A stretch of DNA of 64,000 nt from Photorhabdus namnaonensis (GTDB lineage Bacteria; Pseudomonadota; Gammaproteobacteria; Enterobacterales; Enterobacteriaceae). This document shows, in pieces, positions 19,823-28,065 of the stretch. A program made the position numbers and the translations under genes. A model generated the notes under the pieces. It had not been told where the DNA came from, searched no databases, and saw nothing but the letters and a program-made list of their open reading frames with translations. The number at the start of each line of letters is the position of its first letter. Positions within the stretch are counted from its first letter, which is position 1. The stretch lies in contig NZ_LOIC01000018.1 of the NCBI RefSeq assembly GCF_001684335.1, positions 396,748-460,747 of the forward strand, in the 5' to 3' direction.

Positions 19823-21817
19823 TTAAACCGGTCGGATACTCTCTTCATCCAATTCAGCATCAAATACCTGCCGCAATGTTTGAATAGTTTTATCCGCAAT
19901 AATTGATTGGCGAGCTTGTGCCAATTTCTCTTCATAAATGGCTTGTCGCCACTCCAGCGGAGTTTTCTCCGCAGGATTATCATCTTCAATAATGCTGAAT
20001 TCAACCGTTGCGCCATACAACTCGCTCAAAGCCCCCGCTAATGATTTTTGTGCGAAAGCGGAATTAAGGTGACTCTGGCTCGAACGTAGGTGTAAACGGA
20101 TGTTATTCGCGCTAACCTGCTCTTTGAACGCATTTAATGCCAATTGCTGCACCAGCTTAGGAATTTTAAGTTTACCAACTTCTGCGGCCCATGCATCTCT
20201 CTGTTTAGATTCTTCCGCTAATTTATCTACCAGCTCTGGGGTTTTCTCATGTTCCAAAGCTGTTCTTAAAGCGTTTGGTGTAGCCACATGAGTTTCTGTT
20301 TTCTCCTCAATATTCTTGGCTCGCCAACGATAAGCTTCTTTTTTCTCAGGTTTGTTTTCCTGTTTTTTATCTATTGATGACTGAGGTCGCTGTCCTGACA
20401 CTGCGGCAAGCCGTTCCAATGCTGAAGTTGTTGACTTCATTTTAACAGGTGTAGCCGATTCAGGCTTTTTTGTTGGCGTTTGCTCTTGCTGTCGGGATAA
20501 CACACTCCTTGCTTTCAGCAACTGCGCGGTTGGGCTTGATGAAAGCGCCTGAGGTATCTGAGGTTGCGACGGAGAAGTTCTATCCAATTGTGCCGGTTCA
20601 TTAATATCATTAGCAGGTGGCACATCCCCCTGATCACTCTGTTTATGTTTCGGCTGTGCTGTAACTGGTGTTGTAACTGATGGTATAACCGCAGGATTTA
20701 CCACCGGCGCAGCAACCTCTTCAATAACTTTTTTGGGATGAAATGCCAAAGCTCTGAACAGAGCCATTTCAACCCCCATCCTGCGCTCCGGTGCATACGG
20801 CAAGTCCCTACGACCAATCAGCAAAGTTTGATAATAAAGTTGCAAATCTTCCGGTGAAATAGCTTTTGCCAATATGCGCAAACGACCTTCAATCGATGAA
20901 GAAACGATCTCTGGTTGGGAAGGTAATAGTTGGAGCATTGCAATCCGATGTAGCAATGAAAGGATCTCTACCAACAAATCTTCCCAGTCAGCACCACGTG
21001 AAGCAACTTGTTCCACCAATGCCATAACCTGCTGACCGTCAGCTCGAATCAATGCTTCAATAATTGATAACGGTTGCTCATCATCTAATGTTCCTAGCAT
21101 CAAGCTAACTATTTCGGCTGTTACCTGGCCCTGCCCGATAGCAATAGCCTGATCTGTTAGACTCAACGCATCACGCATGCTGCCATCAGCAGCGCGAGCC
21201 AATAGCTGACGAGCACGGCTGTCACTCTCTATATATTCAGCTTTAAGAATACGTTCAAGCTGATCGCTTATTTGACCAATATCCAGCGATTTGAGATGGA
21301 ACTGCAAGCAACGGGAAAGAATGGTCACTGGCAATTTTTGCGGATCAGTCGTCGCCAGTAGAAACTTCACATGCTCAGGCGGCTCTTCCAACGTTTTCAA
21401 TAATGCATTAAAACTGTGGCGGGAAAGCATATGAACTTCATCAATCAGGTAGACTTTAAAACGTCCACGAACCGGAGCATATTGCACGTTATCTAGCAAT
21501 TCGCGCGTATCTTCAACTTTGGTACGGGAAGCCGCATCAATTTCAATTAAATCGACAAATCGCCCATGTTCAATTTCAAGGCAATTAACACATTTACCAC
21601 AAGGCTTATCAGTAATACCCATTTCACAATTTAGCCCCTTGGCAAACAAACGGGCGATCGTTGTTTTCCCGACACCTCTCGTGCCAGAAAATAAATAGGC
21701 GTGATGAAGCCGGCCGTGGGCAAGACCATTAGCCAACGCAGTCAGGATATACTCCTGACCAATAACATCAGAAAATATTTGTGGGCGCCACTTACGGGCA
21801 AGTACCTGATAGCTCAT
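19823..21817 (-). CDS. dnaX: DNA polymerase III subunits tau and gamma
   Basis: Clamp-loader ATPase of the replisome. The 664-residue tau form has a AAA+ domain with Walker A GTRGVGKT at 45-52, a zinc site with Cys64, Cys73, Cys76 and Cys79, Walker B DEVH at 126-129 and sensor-1 LLATTDPQK. A variable proline/glutamine-rich linker (about 370-490) leads to the tau-specific C-terminal domains that bind DnaB and the polymerase, ending LDEESIRPV. A -1 frameshift site at 20465-20471 should give the shorter gamma. E. coli tau has 643 residues. The gene heads the dnaX-ybaB-recR operon. Confidence 0.97.
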   Translation of the reverse strand: MSYQVLARKWRPQIFSDVIGQEYILTALANGLAHGRLHHAYLFSGTRGVGKTTIARLFAKGLNCEMGITDKPCGKCVNCLEIEHGRFVDLIEIDAASRTKVEDTRELLDNVQYAPVRGRFKVYLIDEVHMLSRHSFNALLKTLEEPPEHVKFLLATTDPQKLPVTILSRCLQFHLKSLDIGQISDQLERILKAEYIESDSRARQLLARAADGSMRDALSLTDQAIAIGQGQVTAEIVSLMLGTLDDEQPLSIIEALIRADGQQVMALVEQVASRGADWEDLLVEILSLLHRIAMLQLLPSQPEIVSSSIEGRLRILAKAISPEDLQLYYQTLLIGRRDLPYAPERRMGVEMALFRALAFHPKKVIEEVAAPVVNPAVIPSVTTPVTAQPKHKQSDQGDVPPANDINEPAQLDRTSPSQPQIPQALSSSPTAQLLKARSVLSRQQEQTPTKKPESATPVKMKSTTSALERLAAVSGQRPQSSIDKKQENKPEKKEAYRWRAKNIEEKTETHVATPNALRTALEHEKTPELVDKLAEESKQRDAWAAEVGKLKIPKLVQQLALNAFKEQVSANNIRLHLRSSQSHLNSAFAQKSLAGALSELYGATVEFSIIEDDNPAEKTPLEWRQAIYEEKLAQARQSIIADKTIQTLRQVFDAELDEESIRPV
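20460..20471 (-). promoter_or_regulatory. Programmed -1 frameshift site in dnaX
   Basis: The heptamer A AAA AAG (20471-20465) is in register with codons 450 and 451 of dnaX. In the -1 frame the next codons are GCC and then TGA at 20462-20460, so gamma would have 452 residues. The same heptamer in E. coli dnaX makes gamma by frameshifting, also with a stop after one codon. A potential stimulatory hairpin (TGAAGTTGTTGACTTCA-like, in the next 50 bases) is present; no strong upstream Shine-Dalgarno stimulator was seen. Confidence 0.85.
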
Positions 21818-21913
21818 TGATACCGGGAAAATCGAATACAGTTGGGTACCATGCTAACACAGCCTCACTACAGACAGCGAGGCCGATATGTTAGTAATAC
21901 GAAAATAAGTAGA

Positions 21914-22465
21914 TTAATGATCTGGGAATTCAAGTAGAGTAAAACTACTTACACCTTGTTTTTGCAGACGCTCAGCACCGCCTAAACCAAGCAAACCAAT
22001 AATAAAGGCCGCTTCAAAAACTTCACCACCTAAGCGACGAATTAAACGAACAGTGGCTTCAACCGTTCCCCCCGTTGCCAGCAAATCATCAATAACCAAC
22101 ACCTTATCGTTTTCTTTTACGCTATCCTTATGCATTTCCAACTTATCAGCGCCATACTCCAGATCGTACGTTTCACTCAATGTTTCCCGAGGTAGTTTGC
22201 CCGCCTTACGAACAGGAACAAAACCAACACCAAGACGTAACGCAACCGGAGCTCCAAACAGAAAACCGCGAGCTTCAGTGCCAACAACTTTTGTAATGCC
22301 TTTGTCCTGATATCGCTCTACCAGAAGATTAATTGTTGTTTGGTAGGCAAGAGGGTTATCCAATAAAGTGGTTATATCACGAAAAAGAATCCCTGGTTTC
22401 GGATAATCAGGAATCGTTTCAATGCTGTCTTTAATAAATTGCAGTTGCTGCGCGTTTGCGGTCAT
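21914..22465 (-). CDS. apt: Adenine phosphoribosyltransferase
   Basis: Makes AMP from adenine and PRPP in purine salvage. The 183 residues match E. coli Apt (183). The PRPP-binding motif [13 protein letters not shown] is at about 122-134; other conserved parts are [14 protein letters not shown] near 19 and [14 protein letters not shown] near 54. It lies upstream of dnaX on the same strand, about 96 bp away, and diverges from priC. E. coli has ybaN between priC and apt; here there is no gene in the 145-bp gap. Confidence 0.97.
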   Translation of the reverse strand: MTANAQQLQFIKDSIETIPDYPKPGILFRDITTLLDNPLAYQTTINLLVERYQDKGITKVVGTEARGFLFGAPVALRLGVGFVPVRKAGKLPRETLSETYDLEYGADKLEMHKDSVKENDKVLVIDDLLATGGTVEATVRLIRRLGGEVFEAAFIIGLLGLGGAERLQKQGVSSFTLLEFPDH

Positions 22466-22610
22466 AATCGGGCCAATGATGAGTAGAACACGGAGGTTCT
22501 AAAATCTATGTAAACTGATAGAAAAAAGCAACTGATGAGCACACATCAGCCTACTTTTTGTCGTCCCAGATTAATTCTGCTTCCCAAGACATAACCATTT
22601 TAGGGTATAA

Positions 22611-23153
22611 ATGAATACACAGCCGTTATTAAATTTACTCGAAAAACAGGTCGATATACTGGCGGAAGAGATAGCGCCATTAGCTGACACGACATTCTCT
22701 ACTGCCCGGTTTGATCAAGCTTTATTTAACCGACATAGCGATAAACTCCGGGGCTATCTACAAGAAGTCAGGCACAACATGGAACAACTCAAAGAGTGTG
22801 TTCAGGATCACCGAACCGAACAGGTTGCATTTCTAACTGAACGCCTAGTTGCCCAAATAGAGGCATTAAAGCGTGAATTGTCCACCCAGTCATTAAGAAA
22901 AAAAGAGAGCCGATTTGAACATAAACAACAAGCTACTGACCTGTATCACAAACTGGCTGAACATCAGGATTATGAACGCCGTCTACTCGCAATGATCAAT
23001 GATAGGGAGCTAAAATTGAATCAACAAACTACACTTAGTCATCAACAAAAAATACAGAAAGAAATCGCGGCATTAGCCGGAAGGCTAGCACGTTGCCGTC
23101 AATCTCTAACACGAATTGAAAAATCAATTGAATACAGAGAAAACATGGACTAA
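22611..23153 (+). CDS. priC: Primosomal replication protein N'' (PriC)
   Basis: Restart protein that recognises stalled forks and loads DnaB independently of PriA. The 180 residues (E. coli PriC about 175) are mostly helical and charged, with LLEKQVDILAEEIAPLAD near the N-terminus and the conserved SRFEHKQQATDLYHKLAEHQDYERRL region at about 100-126. It is followed after 22 bp by ybaM and is probably co-transcribed with it. Confidence 0.9.
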   Translation: MNTQPLLNLLEKQVDILAEEIAPLADTTFSTARFDQALFNRHSDKLRGYLQEVRHNMEQLKECVQDHRTEQVAFLTERLVAQIEALKRELSTQSLRKKESRFEHKQQATDLYHKLAEHQDYERRLLAMINDRELKLNQQTTLSHQQKIQKEIAALAGRLARCRQSLTRIEKSIEYRENMD

Positions 23154-23175
23154 CGATTCAGATGAGGAATGTTTT

Positions 23176-23343
23176 ATGTCCGTCGAACATGCACCACCCG
23201 AAGTTCAACTTGCTGTTGATCTGATCTATTTACTGGAATGCAATGAAATCACTCCTGAAATCGCACTCGCCGCACTGGAAATAGTCAAACACGACTATCA
23301 AGCAAAATTAGCGAAGCAATCACCGTCGACAAAGGAGTATTGA
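23176..23343 (+). CDS. ybaM: DUF2496 family protein YbaM
   Basis: A 55-residue protein of unknown function that matches E. coli YbaM (53) through APPEVQLAVDLIYLLE and ALEIVKHDYQAKL. I place the start at 23176 (MSVEHAP), after GAGGAA in the ribosome-binding position. The reading frame is open further upstream into priC, but that part has no counterpart in the family. It follows priC by 22 bp. Confidence 0.85.
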   Translation: MSVEHAPPEVQLAVDLIYLLECNEITPEIALAALEIVKHDYQAKLAKQSPSTKEY

Positions 23344-23471
23344 GCCATTTACTTCAACACCTCGATAGATACCCTGATCGATACTATAAAAGATTCGCGT
23401 TTATCTTAAGTATATGATCATACATTCATATCAATATCAGCCTTTGTAAAATTTCAAATGGCTTTATATCC

Positions 23472-23909
23472 TCACTCGCTCTTTCCACTACTTCGTTTAA
23501 GAAACGTTGAAGAATAATCATCCGCAGCAATTCGAGTACAAAGCGGCTCCCACTCACAGCCCACACAAGCGGCTCTTATGATCCCGCGATTAAAAGCCCA
23601 TCGAGCCCGTTTTAAATAGGTTTCATCAAGCCTCAGGGTATGGCCTACCTCAATTGATCGGCCCATAAGAGAACCAATAGCTTCCAAAGCTCGACCATCC
23701 CGGACAGTAACACTCTCGCCAAAACAGTGAGGTTTGTCTTCTCCAAGCAAAGGAATACATATGTCATCCGGTCCTGCCACAATCAGAATATCTTCATCCC
23801 GAATTCGAGGAATAATCCTATTATAATTTTCAACAAAATCAGAGGAATATCCGTTGCCCGCATAGGTAAGAATACACAAAAGGTGATGACCTCTCAGAGA
23901 TATTGTCAT
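23472..23909 (-). CDS. DUF1284 domain protein
   Basis: A 145-residue soluble protein with the DUF1284 signature LRGHHLLCILTY at residues 5-16. Function is unknown. Six cysteines stand out: Cys12, Cys51, Cys62, Cys115, Cys118 and Cys124; the last three lie in CVGCEWEPLC, which looks like a metal or iron-sulfur ligand cluster, an inference from spacing only. There is no signal peptide or membrane segment. It is divergent from the 2-oxoglutarate oxygenase gene, with 122 bp between the starts, and is the left end of an insert that is absent from E. coli at this place. Confidence 0.75.
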   Translation of the reverse strand: MTISLRGHHLLCILTYAGNGYSSDFVENYNRIIPRIRDEDILIVAGPDDICIPLLGEDKPHCFGESVTVRDGRALEAIGSLMGRSIEVGHTLRLDETYLKRARWAFNRGIIRAACVGCEWEPLCTRIAADDYSSTFLKRSSGKSE

Positions 23910-24031
23910 TATTGCGCTCCAGAATGTGATCAGATGTTGAATTTTTATACAATCAATGCTATATGATTAATACTGACCATCAATAGATCAGTTTTTCTAA
24001 TATAAATAAAATCGGCTAGGAATCGACTACT

Positions 24032-24796
24032 ATGTCGTCACGGTGGGTATCAAACGAGCTTGTCAAATTATCATCAGAAAGCTTGCAGGCAATCATAGAT
24101 AACAAGATTCCAGCAGCGATGATAGATGATTTTGCAACTAAAGAAGAAGCAGAACAGCTTTCGTCTGCAATACTGAGCATGAAGGCAAAGCCATATGAAT
24201 TTGGAAGGCCGGGGTCTTATTTAGGAAATCCACTCGCTCATTACCGCAATCGACCCAAAGAGCAATATTTCGCTCAAGTTAGCGTAGCTGAACAAGATCT
24301 CACCCAAATTATCAATCAAGCTTTTGATCCAGTTGCTCGGTTCATACGATATATCAATCACGATACAAATTTCAGCATTTCGGTCGCAGAAGAACCGGGA
24401 TTTGGTCCCTATTTTGCCGGTATCGTCCGGATTATCTCCGGTGGTTCGGATCTACATGTGGACTACGCACCTACTTTTGCGAAAGGAAATTTAGTCGTCG
24501 GAGATATATCAACTCAACTTGCCTGGAACCTCTATATTTTATCTCCCTCCCAAGGAGGAGAAACCGTAATCTATAACCAACCATTCAAGAGTACTGTCGT
24601 TGATAAAACATACAAACCATATGATAGTGCTCTATTGGTTGATTGCGAATCTTTCACTTTCCGACCTCAAGTTGGCTCTGTCGTCATTTTCAACACCAGT
24701 AACCCTCATATTATCCTGCCCGCAAGCAGCAATCGCATCGCAACAGGCTCCTTCATCGGTGTATTAAATGAGAAAAAGTTGATTTTATGGTCGTAA
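24032..24796 (+). CDS. 2-oxoglutarate/Fe(II)-dependent oxygenase, WelO5-like
   Basis: A 254-residue cytoplasmic protein with the cupin-type iron triad: His142-x-Asp144 in LHVDYAP, and His226 in NPHIILP, followed by Arg235, the usual 2-oxoglutarate carboxylate ligand. The order HV(D/G)...DISTQLAWNLYIL...GGETVIYN...SNRIATGSFIG...LWS resembles the WelO5 family of carrier-independent halogenases, as I recall it. In halogenases the triad Asp is Gly; here it is Asp, so hydroxylation or another oxidation is more likely. The substrate is unknown. The AGGA before the ATG is rather far (about 11 bases). It is flanked by a DUF1284 gene and the biotin transporter genes, with no biosynthetic cluster next to it. 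Confidence 0.75.
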   Translation: MSSRWVSNELVKLSSESLQAIIDNKIPAAMIDDFATKEEAEQLSSAILSMKAKPYEFGRPGSYLGNPLAHYRNRPKEQYFAQVSVAEQDLTQIINQAFDPVARFIRYINHDTNFSISVAEEPGFGPYFAGIVRIISGGSDLHVDYAPTFAKGNLVVGDISTQLAWNLYILSPSQGGETVIYNQPFKSTVVDKTYKPYDSALLVDCESFTFRPQVGSVVIFNTSNPHIILPASSNRIATGSFIGVLNEKKLILWS

Positions 24797-24998
24797 TAGT
24801 GTTTCAGTAAGATATCTGGAAGTTGAACATTAAGAGCACTTTTTCCTACCCTACCGCTATTTTATATGTTGTAACAATTATCACGAGGGAAATGTCGTGA
24901 TATGCAGAAAAACTACAATTAACTGACATTATATCTTTAAGTAACCGTTGAAGGTTATCGTCCAGTCGTCTGGTCCATAATAAGCACAATGATGACAC

Positions 24999-25547
24999 TT
25001 AAGAACGCGGTTCAAGAGTAGGGTAAGCCCGACGGACCGTCTTCGCAATCAAAATAACCAATACGATTTTGATAATATCTCCCGGTATGAACCCAATTGA
25101 ACCTACGGCTGCTTGCCGAATGCTGATATTAGCAAATAAGGCAATCCACGGGATACCGATGACATAAACAACCATAATTCCACCAAAGACAAGAAATACA
25201 GCTTCTTTAAAGGTATTCAGTTTTGCAAGATTCTTCTCATACAAATAGCCAATGACAAAAGCGGCAATCGGCCATGCCAAAATAAAGCCACCACTTGGAC
25301 TGAGAAATACACTCAATCCTCCCCGCCCTCCAGACATCACCGGTAATCCAACGGAAACAAACACACAAAAGAGCAACAATGCTAATCCACCCCGTTTTGC
25401 ACCAACGATGGCACCAGCAAGCATTGCTCCCATTGACTGCGCTGTTATCGGAACGCCCACAACGGGAAGTGTCAGTGGCGGAAATAAACCCAGTGCTGCG
25501 GTTAGAGAGGCAAATAGTGCTATATAAACAATATCTTTGGTAGACAT
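24999..25547 (-). CDS. bioY: Biotin-binding S component BioY
   Basis: Membrane substrate-binding subunit of an ECF-type vitamin importer, specific for biotin in characterised members. The 182 residues have about six helices, with the BioY hallmarks VPITAQSMGAMLAGAIVGAK (near 32-51) and the Gly-rich SGGRGGLSVFLSPSGG (near 72-87). It is the last gene of a run ecfA-ecfT-bioY, 40 bp after ecfT. E. coli takes up biotin by a different carrier, so this is a lineage addition. Confidence 0.92.
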   Translation of the reverse strand: MSTKDIVYIALFASLTAALGLFPPLTLPVVGVPITAQSMGAMLAGAIVGAKRGGLALLLFCVFVSVGLPVMSGGRGGLSVFLSPSGGFILAWPIAAFVIGYLYEKNLAKLNTFKEAVFLVFGGIMVVYVIGIPWIALFANISIRQAAVGSIGFIPGDIIKIVLVILIAKTVRRAYPTLEPRS

Positions 25548-25587
25548 TTAATCCCCCTTTCTTTTCAATAAAGCCACAACTCCTACT

Positions 25588-26217
25588 TTACTTGTTGCTT
25601 GATTTATTTCTGTCAAATTCTGGATCATAGGACCTGGCTTCAATAGCGGCAGAAATATCGTCTGCCATTTTGAGCATTCTCACAATAACAGGAACTGCAA
25701 TTGCAATGACACTCTTATCGAGACCTCTTGCTTTCTGCGCCTCCCGTACTTCTTCTGTAATTGACGCCAGAACAGGGATAAACCGCAAAGCAAGCGATAG
25801 AGCCAAACTCACTTTTCCAGGATTGATGCCAAGATAGTACAACCATCCAAGGCCCTTTTCCAAGGCGTCGATCATATCAGAAGAGCGAGTAGTAAGAGTG
25901 ACAAGTGAGGCCAGCAATAAAAGTGAGACAAGACGAACTACCACAAGTACACCTGCGGTCCAGTGGTGTAAAAGCAATTGGACTATAAAAATAAGTGCGA
26001 GGACCCATAGCGCTGGCCGTAGTTGCATCCAAGCAGTTTTTAATGAGATTCTGGCTAATAAGTATAAAAGTACGATGCACGCCAACGCCGCAACAGAGAG
26101 ATCGATACGTGGAATAACGAAAAGTAATGTTCCCAGAATGACCAAAGAAATAATTTTAAGCCCCGGGCTAACTCTGTGTACAAATGATGAACCAGGGTTA
26201 TACCCAGACAGGCTCAT
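25588..26217 (-). CDS. bioN: ECF transporter membrane component EcfT (BioN)
   Basis: Transmembrane coupling protein that links the ATPase to BioY. The 209 residues contain four or five hydrophobic segments and the two Ala-Arg-(Gly/Ser) coupling motifs typical of EcfT, QKARGLDK at about 161-168 and EARSYDP at about 196-202. Its start overlaps the end of ecfA by 4 bases (ATGA), so the two are translationally coupled. Assignment to biotin rests on the neighbouring bioY. Confidence 0.9.
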   Translation of the reverse strand: MSLSGYNPGSSFVHRVSPGLKIISLVILGTLLFVIPRIDLSVAALACIVLLYLLARISLKTAWMQLRPALWVLALIFIVQLLLHHWTAGVLVVVRLVSLLLLASLVTLTTRSSDMIDALEKGLGWLYYLGINPGKVSLALSLALRFIPVLASITEEVREAQKARGLDKSVIAIAVPVIVRMLKMADDISAAIEARSYDPEFDRNKSSNK

Positions 26218-26888
26218 AACATCATCCTTACATATTCAGGAATAGCAATAGAGGGTATGTCATCAACAACAACGCGACCATCATCAAAAACCAGAACACG
26301 ATCAAATTCCGCCAAAAAATCAAGGTCATGAGAAACTACAATCACAGTTTGAGATAAGTTATCGATTGCTTCGGCAACACGGCGCTTGTTTCGTAAATCC
26401 AGCAAGGTTGTCGGCTCATCGAAAATAATGTAATCGGGCTCCATCACAAGGACGCCAGAAATCGCAAGGAGCTGTTTCTGACCGCCACTTAAAAGATGAG
26501 CAGGATGCTCCCTAAATTGAAGTAAATCATAGCGTGAAAGGGACTCCCGCGTTCTTTGCCGAATCTTGTCTTTGGTAAAACCAAGATTTTTCATTCCAAA
26601 AGCCAAATCTTCCTCAACGACTGGAAAAACGATCTGATTGTCAGGATTCTGAAATACGAAACCAACCTTACGTCGGATCGCCTTACCCTCCGTTCTTGTG
26701 TTCAAACCATCTACCAAAACATCACCACTTTTCGGTACCAATAATCCATTAAGAAGACGTGCAAATGTACTTTTGCCACAACCGTTACTACCTATGATGG
26801 CAATCCGTTTTTCCTTAAGCTGCAAATTTAACTCTTTCAATATCACTCGCTCGCCATAGGCATGCGTCACATTTTGTATTTCCAACAT
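26214..26888 (-). CDS. bioM: ECF transporter ATPase (BioM)
   Basis: Cytoplasmic ABC ATPase that powers biotin uptake with EcfT and BioY. The 224 residues show Walker [10 protein letters not shown] (33-41), Q-loop FQNPDNQ, the ABC signature LSGGQKQ, Walker B YIIFDEPT and the switch His in [11 protein letters not shown]. It is the first gene of the bioMNY run. Only one ATPase gene is present, as in the bioMNY type, so it probably works as a homodimer. Confidence 0.92.
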   Translation of the reverse strand: MLEIQNVTHAYGERVILKELNLQLKEKRIAIIGSNGCGKSTFARLLNGLLVPKSGDVLVDGLNTRTEGKAIRRKVGFVFQNPDNQIVFPVVEEDLAFGMKNLGFTKDKIRQRTRESLSRYDLLQFREHPAHLLSGGQKQLLAISGVLVMEPDYIIFDEPTTLLDLRNKRRVAEAIDNLSQTVIVVSHDLDFLAEFDRVLVFDDGRVVVDDIPSIAIPEYVRMML

Positions 26889-27294
26889 AGATAGTTATCT
26901 CTTAGCAGCCAGCAACTTAACACTACTCCTACTTAGCACGGTGTCTGCCTACAAAATCCGTAGGGAAAATTCAATCAATATACTAATTTCAGCGTTATCA
27001 ACCCGTTCCAACCTGCTGACATCACAAACTCCTGTTCCACCCTTCTAAATTTGATCAATACATTTTATACAGTCAAAATCTTAAAAATTTACCTTAAGTT
27101 ATAGTTTTTCTTTGACCTTTTCCCTAACAAAACCGGCAACAGCATCTGATATTAGAAATATTTTCAACTTAGTTTCTCTGTCTCATCTCTTATATAGCAG
27201 CAGATAAACAAAGAGCATAAGATAATGATTTTTTGCCATTAGCCACATTGTTAGCAATTACCAAAATAGAATTCACCTCTATTATTCTGGTTCT
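26889..27294. other. Intergenic region bioM-acrR
   Basis: 406 bp between two genes on the same strand. I see no ORF, no clear remnant of mscK (the E. coli neighbour of acrR) and no recognisable BirA-type operator. It should contain the bioMNY promoter and the acrR terminator, but I cannot place either with confidence. Confidence 0.5.
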
Positions 27295-27936
27295 TCATTT
27301 TTCAGTGATTTTCATATGCTCACTATATTTAAGCATATCGATAAAACTATCTACTAACGACTCCGCTTCTTTCTGAATATCAAAACTATCTGGCGCAAAT
27401 AACCAGTTTTCCAGCAAGCCCGTTATCAATCCCCTTAACATGATAGCCGCTCGCCGCAGATGAAGATTATAAGGAAGCTGGCCTGATGCAATACAACCAG
27501 AAAGAGATTCTTCAATACGAACATAGTCTGCAACACACAGCTCCTGACGGACTTCCACCAAGGCAGACATTTCACCAACAAACTCACATTTGTGGAAAAA
27601 AATCTCCATTAATAGCCGGTTTTTCGGATCGTCAACGACCGACGTCAGGATATGGATGATTAAAGTTCTTAAAATCAGGAGTGGATTATTAGGATATTTT
27701 GCTTGATACTCTTTTTCTAATTCGTCAATCTTAGAATCTGTTATTCTACAGGCTTCGGAAAACAGGTCTACTTTATTTTTAAAGTGCCAGTAAATTGCTC
27801 CTCGGGTTACCCCGGCGGTTGTGGCAATATCTGTCAGTGAAGTAGCAGAGACACCGCGCTCAGAAAACTCTTTTATAGCTGCGTCTATAATCTGTTGCCG
27901 GGTCTCCTCAGCCTGTTGTTTAGTTTTTCGTGCCAT
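27295..27936 (-). CDS. acrR: TetR-family repressor AcrR
   Basis: Repressor of acrAB that releases DNA when it binds efflux-pump substrates. The 213 residues (E. coli AcrR 215) start MARKTKQQAEETRQQIIDAA, with the TetR helix-turn-helix at about 30-52 (TSLTDIATTAGVTRGAIYWH) and a larger helical ligand-binding C-terminal domain. It is divergent from acrA, and its palindromic operator lies in the 129-bp gap, so it probably also represses itself. Confidence 0.96.
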   Translation of the reverse strand: MARKTKQQAEETRQQIIDAAIKEFSERGVSATSLTDIATTAGVTRGAIYWHFKNKVDLFSEACRITDSKIDELEKEYQAKYPNNPLLILRTLIIHILTSVVDDPKNRLLMEIFFHKCEFVGEMSALVEVRQELCVADYVRIEESLSGCIASGQLPYNLHLRRAAIMLRGLITGLLENWLFAPDSFDIQKEAESLVDSFIDMLKYSEHMKITEK

Positions 27937-27962
27937 ACACTCTAATTTTAACCTAAAATGGA

Positions 27963-27992
27963 TTTACATACATTCACGTATGTTTGTATTAT
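27963..27992 (+). promoter_or_regulatory. acrAB promoter with AcrR operator
   Basis: A sigma-70 promoter with -35 TTTACA (27963-27968) and -10 TATTAT (27987-27992), 18-bp spacer, contains the imperfect palindrome TACATACAT-N6-ATGTTTGTA (27965-27988). This is nearly the E. coli AcrR operator (TACATACATT...AATGTATGTA). Repressor binding would block the -35/-10 interval. Confidence 0.85.
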
Positions 27993-28065
27993 AGCATGCT
28001 GTTATTAATGGAGTAATGGTTTTACGGATTGAAGGGTCAACATCTAAAAATATTGAGGTTTACTT

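Noticed and set aside
22532-22549. A CTGATG/CATCAG hairpin followed by a T-run between apt and priC
   Set aside because: It looks like a small terminator, but both flanking genes point away from it, so there is no transcript that it would obviously end. It could be a priC leader structure, with too little support to list.
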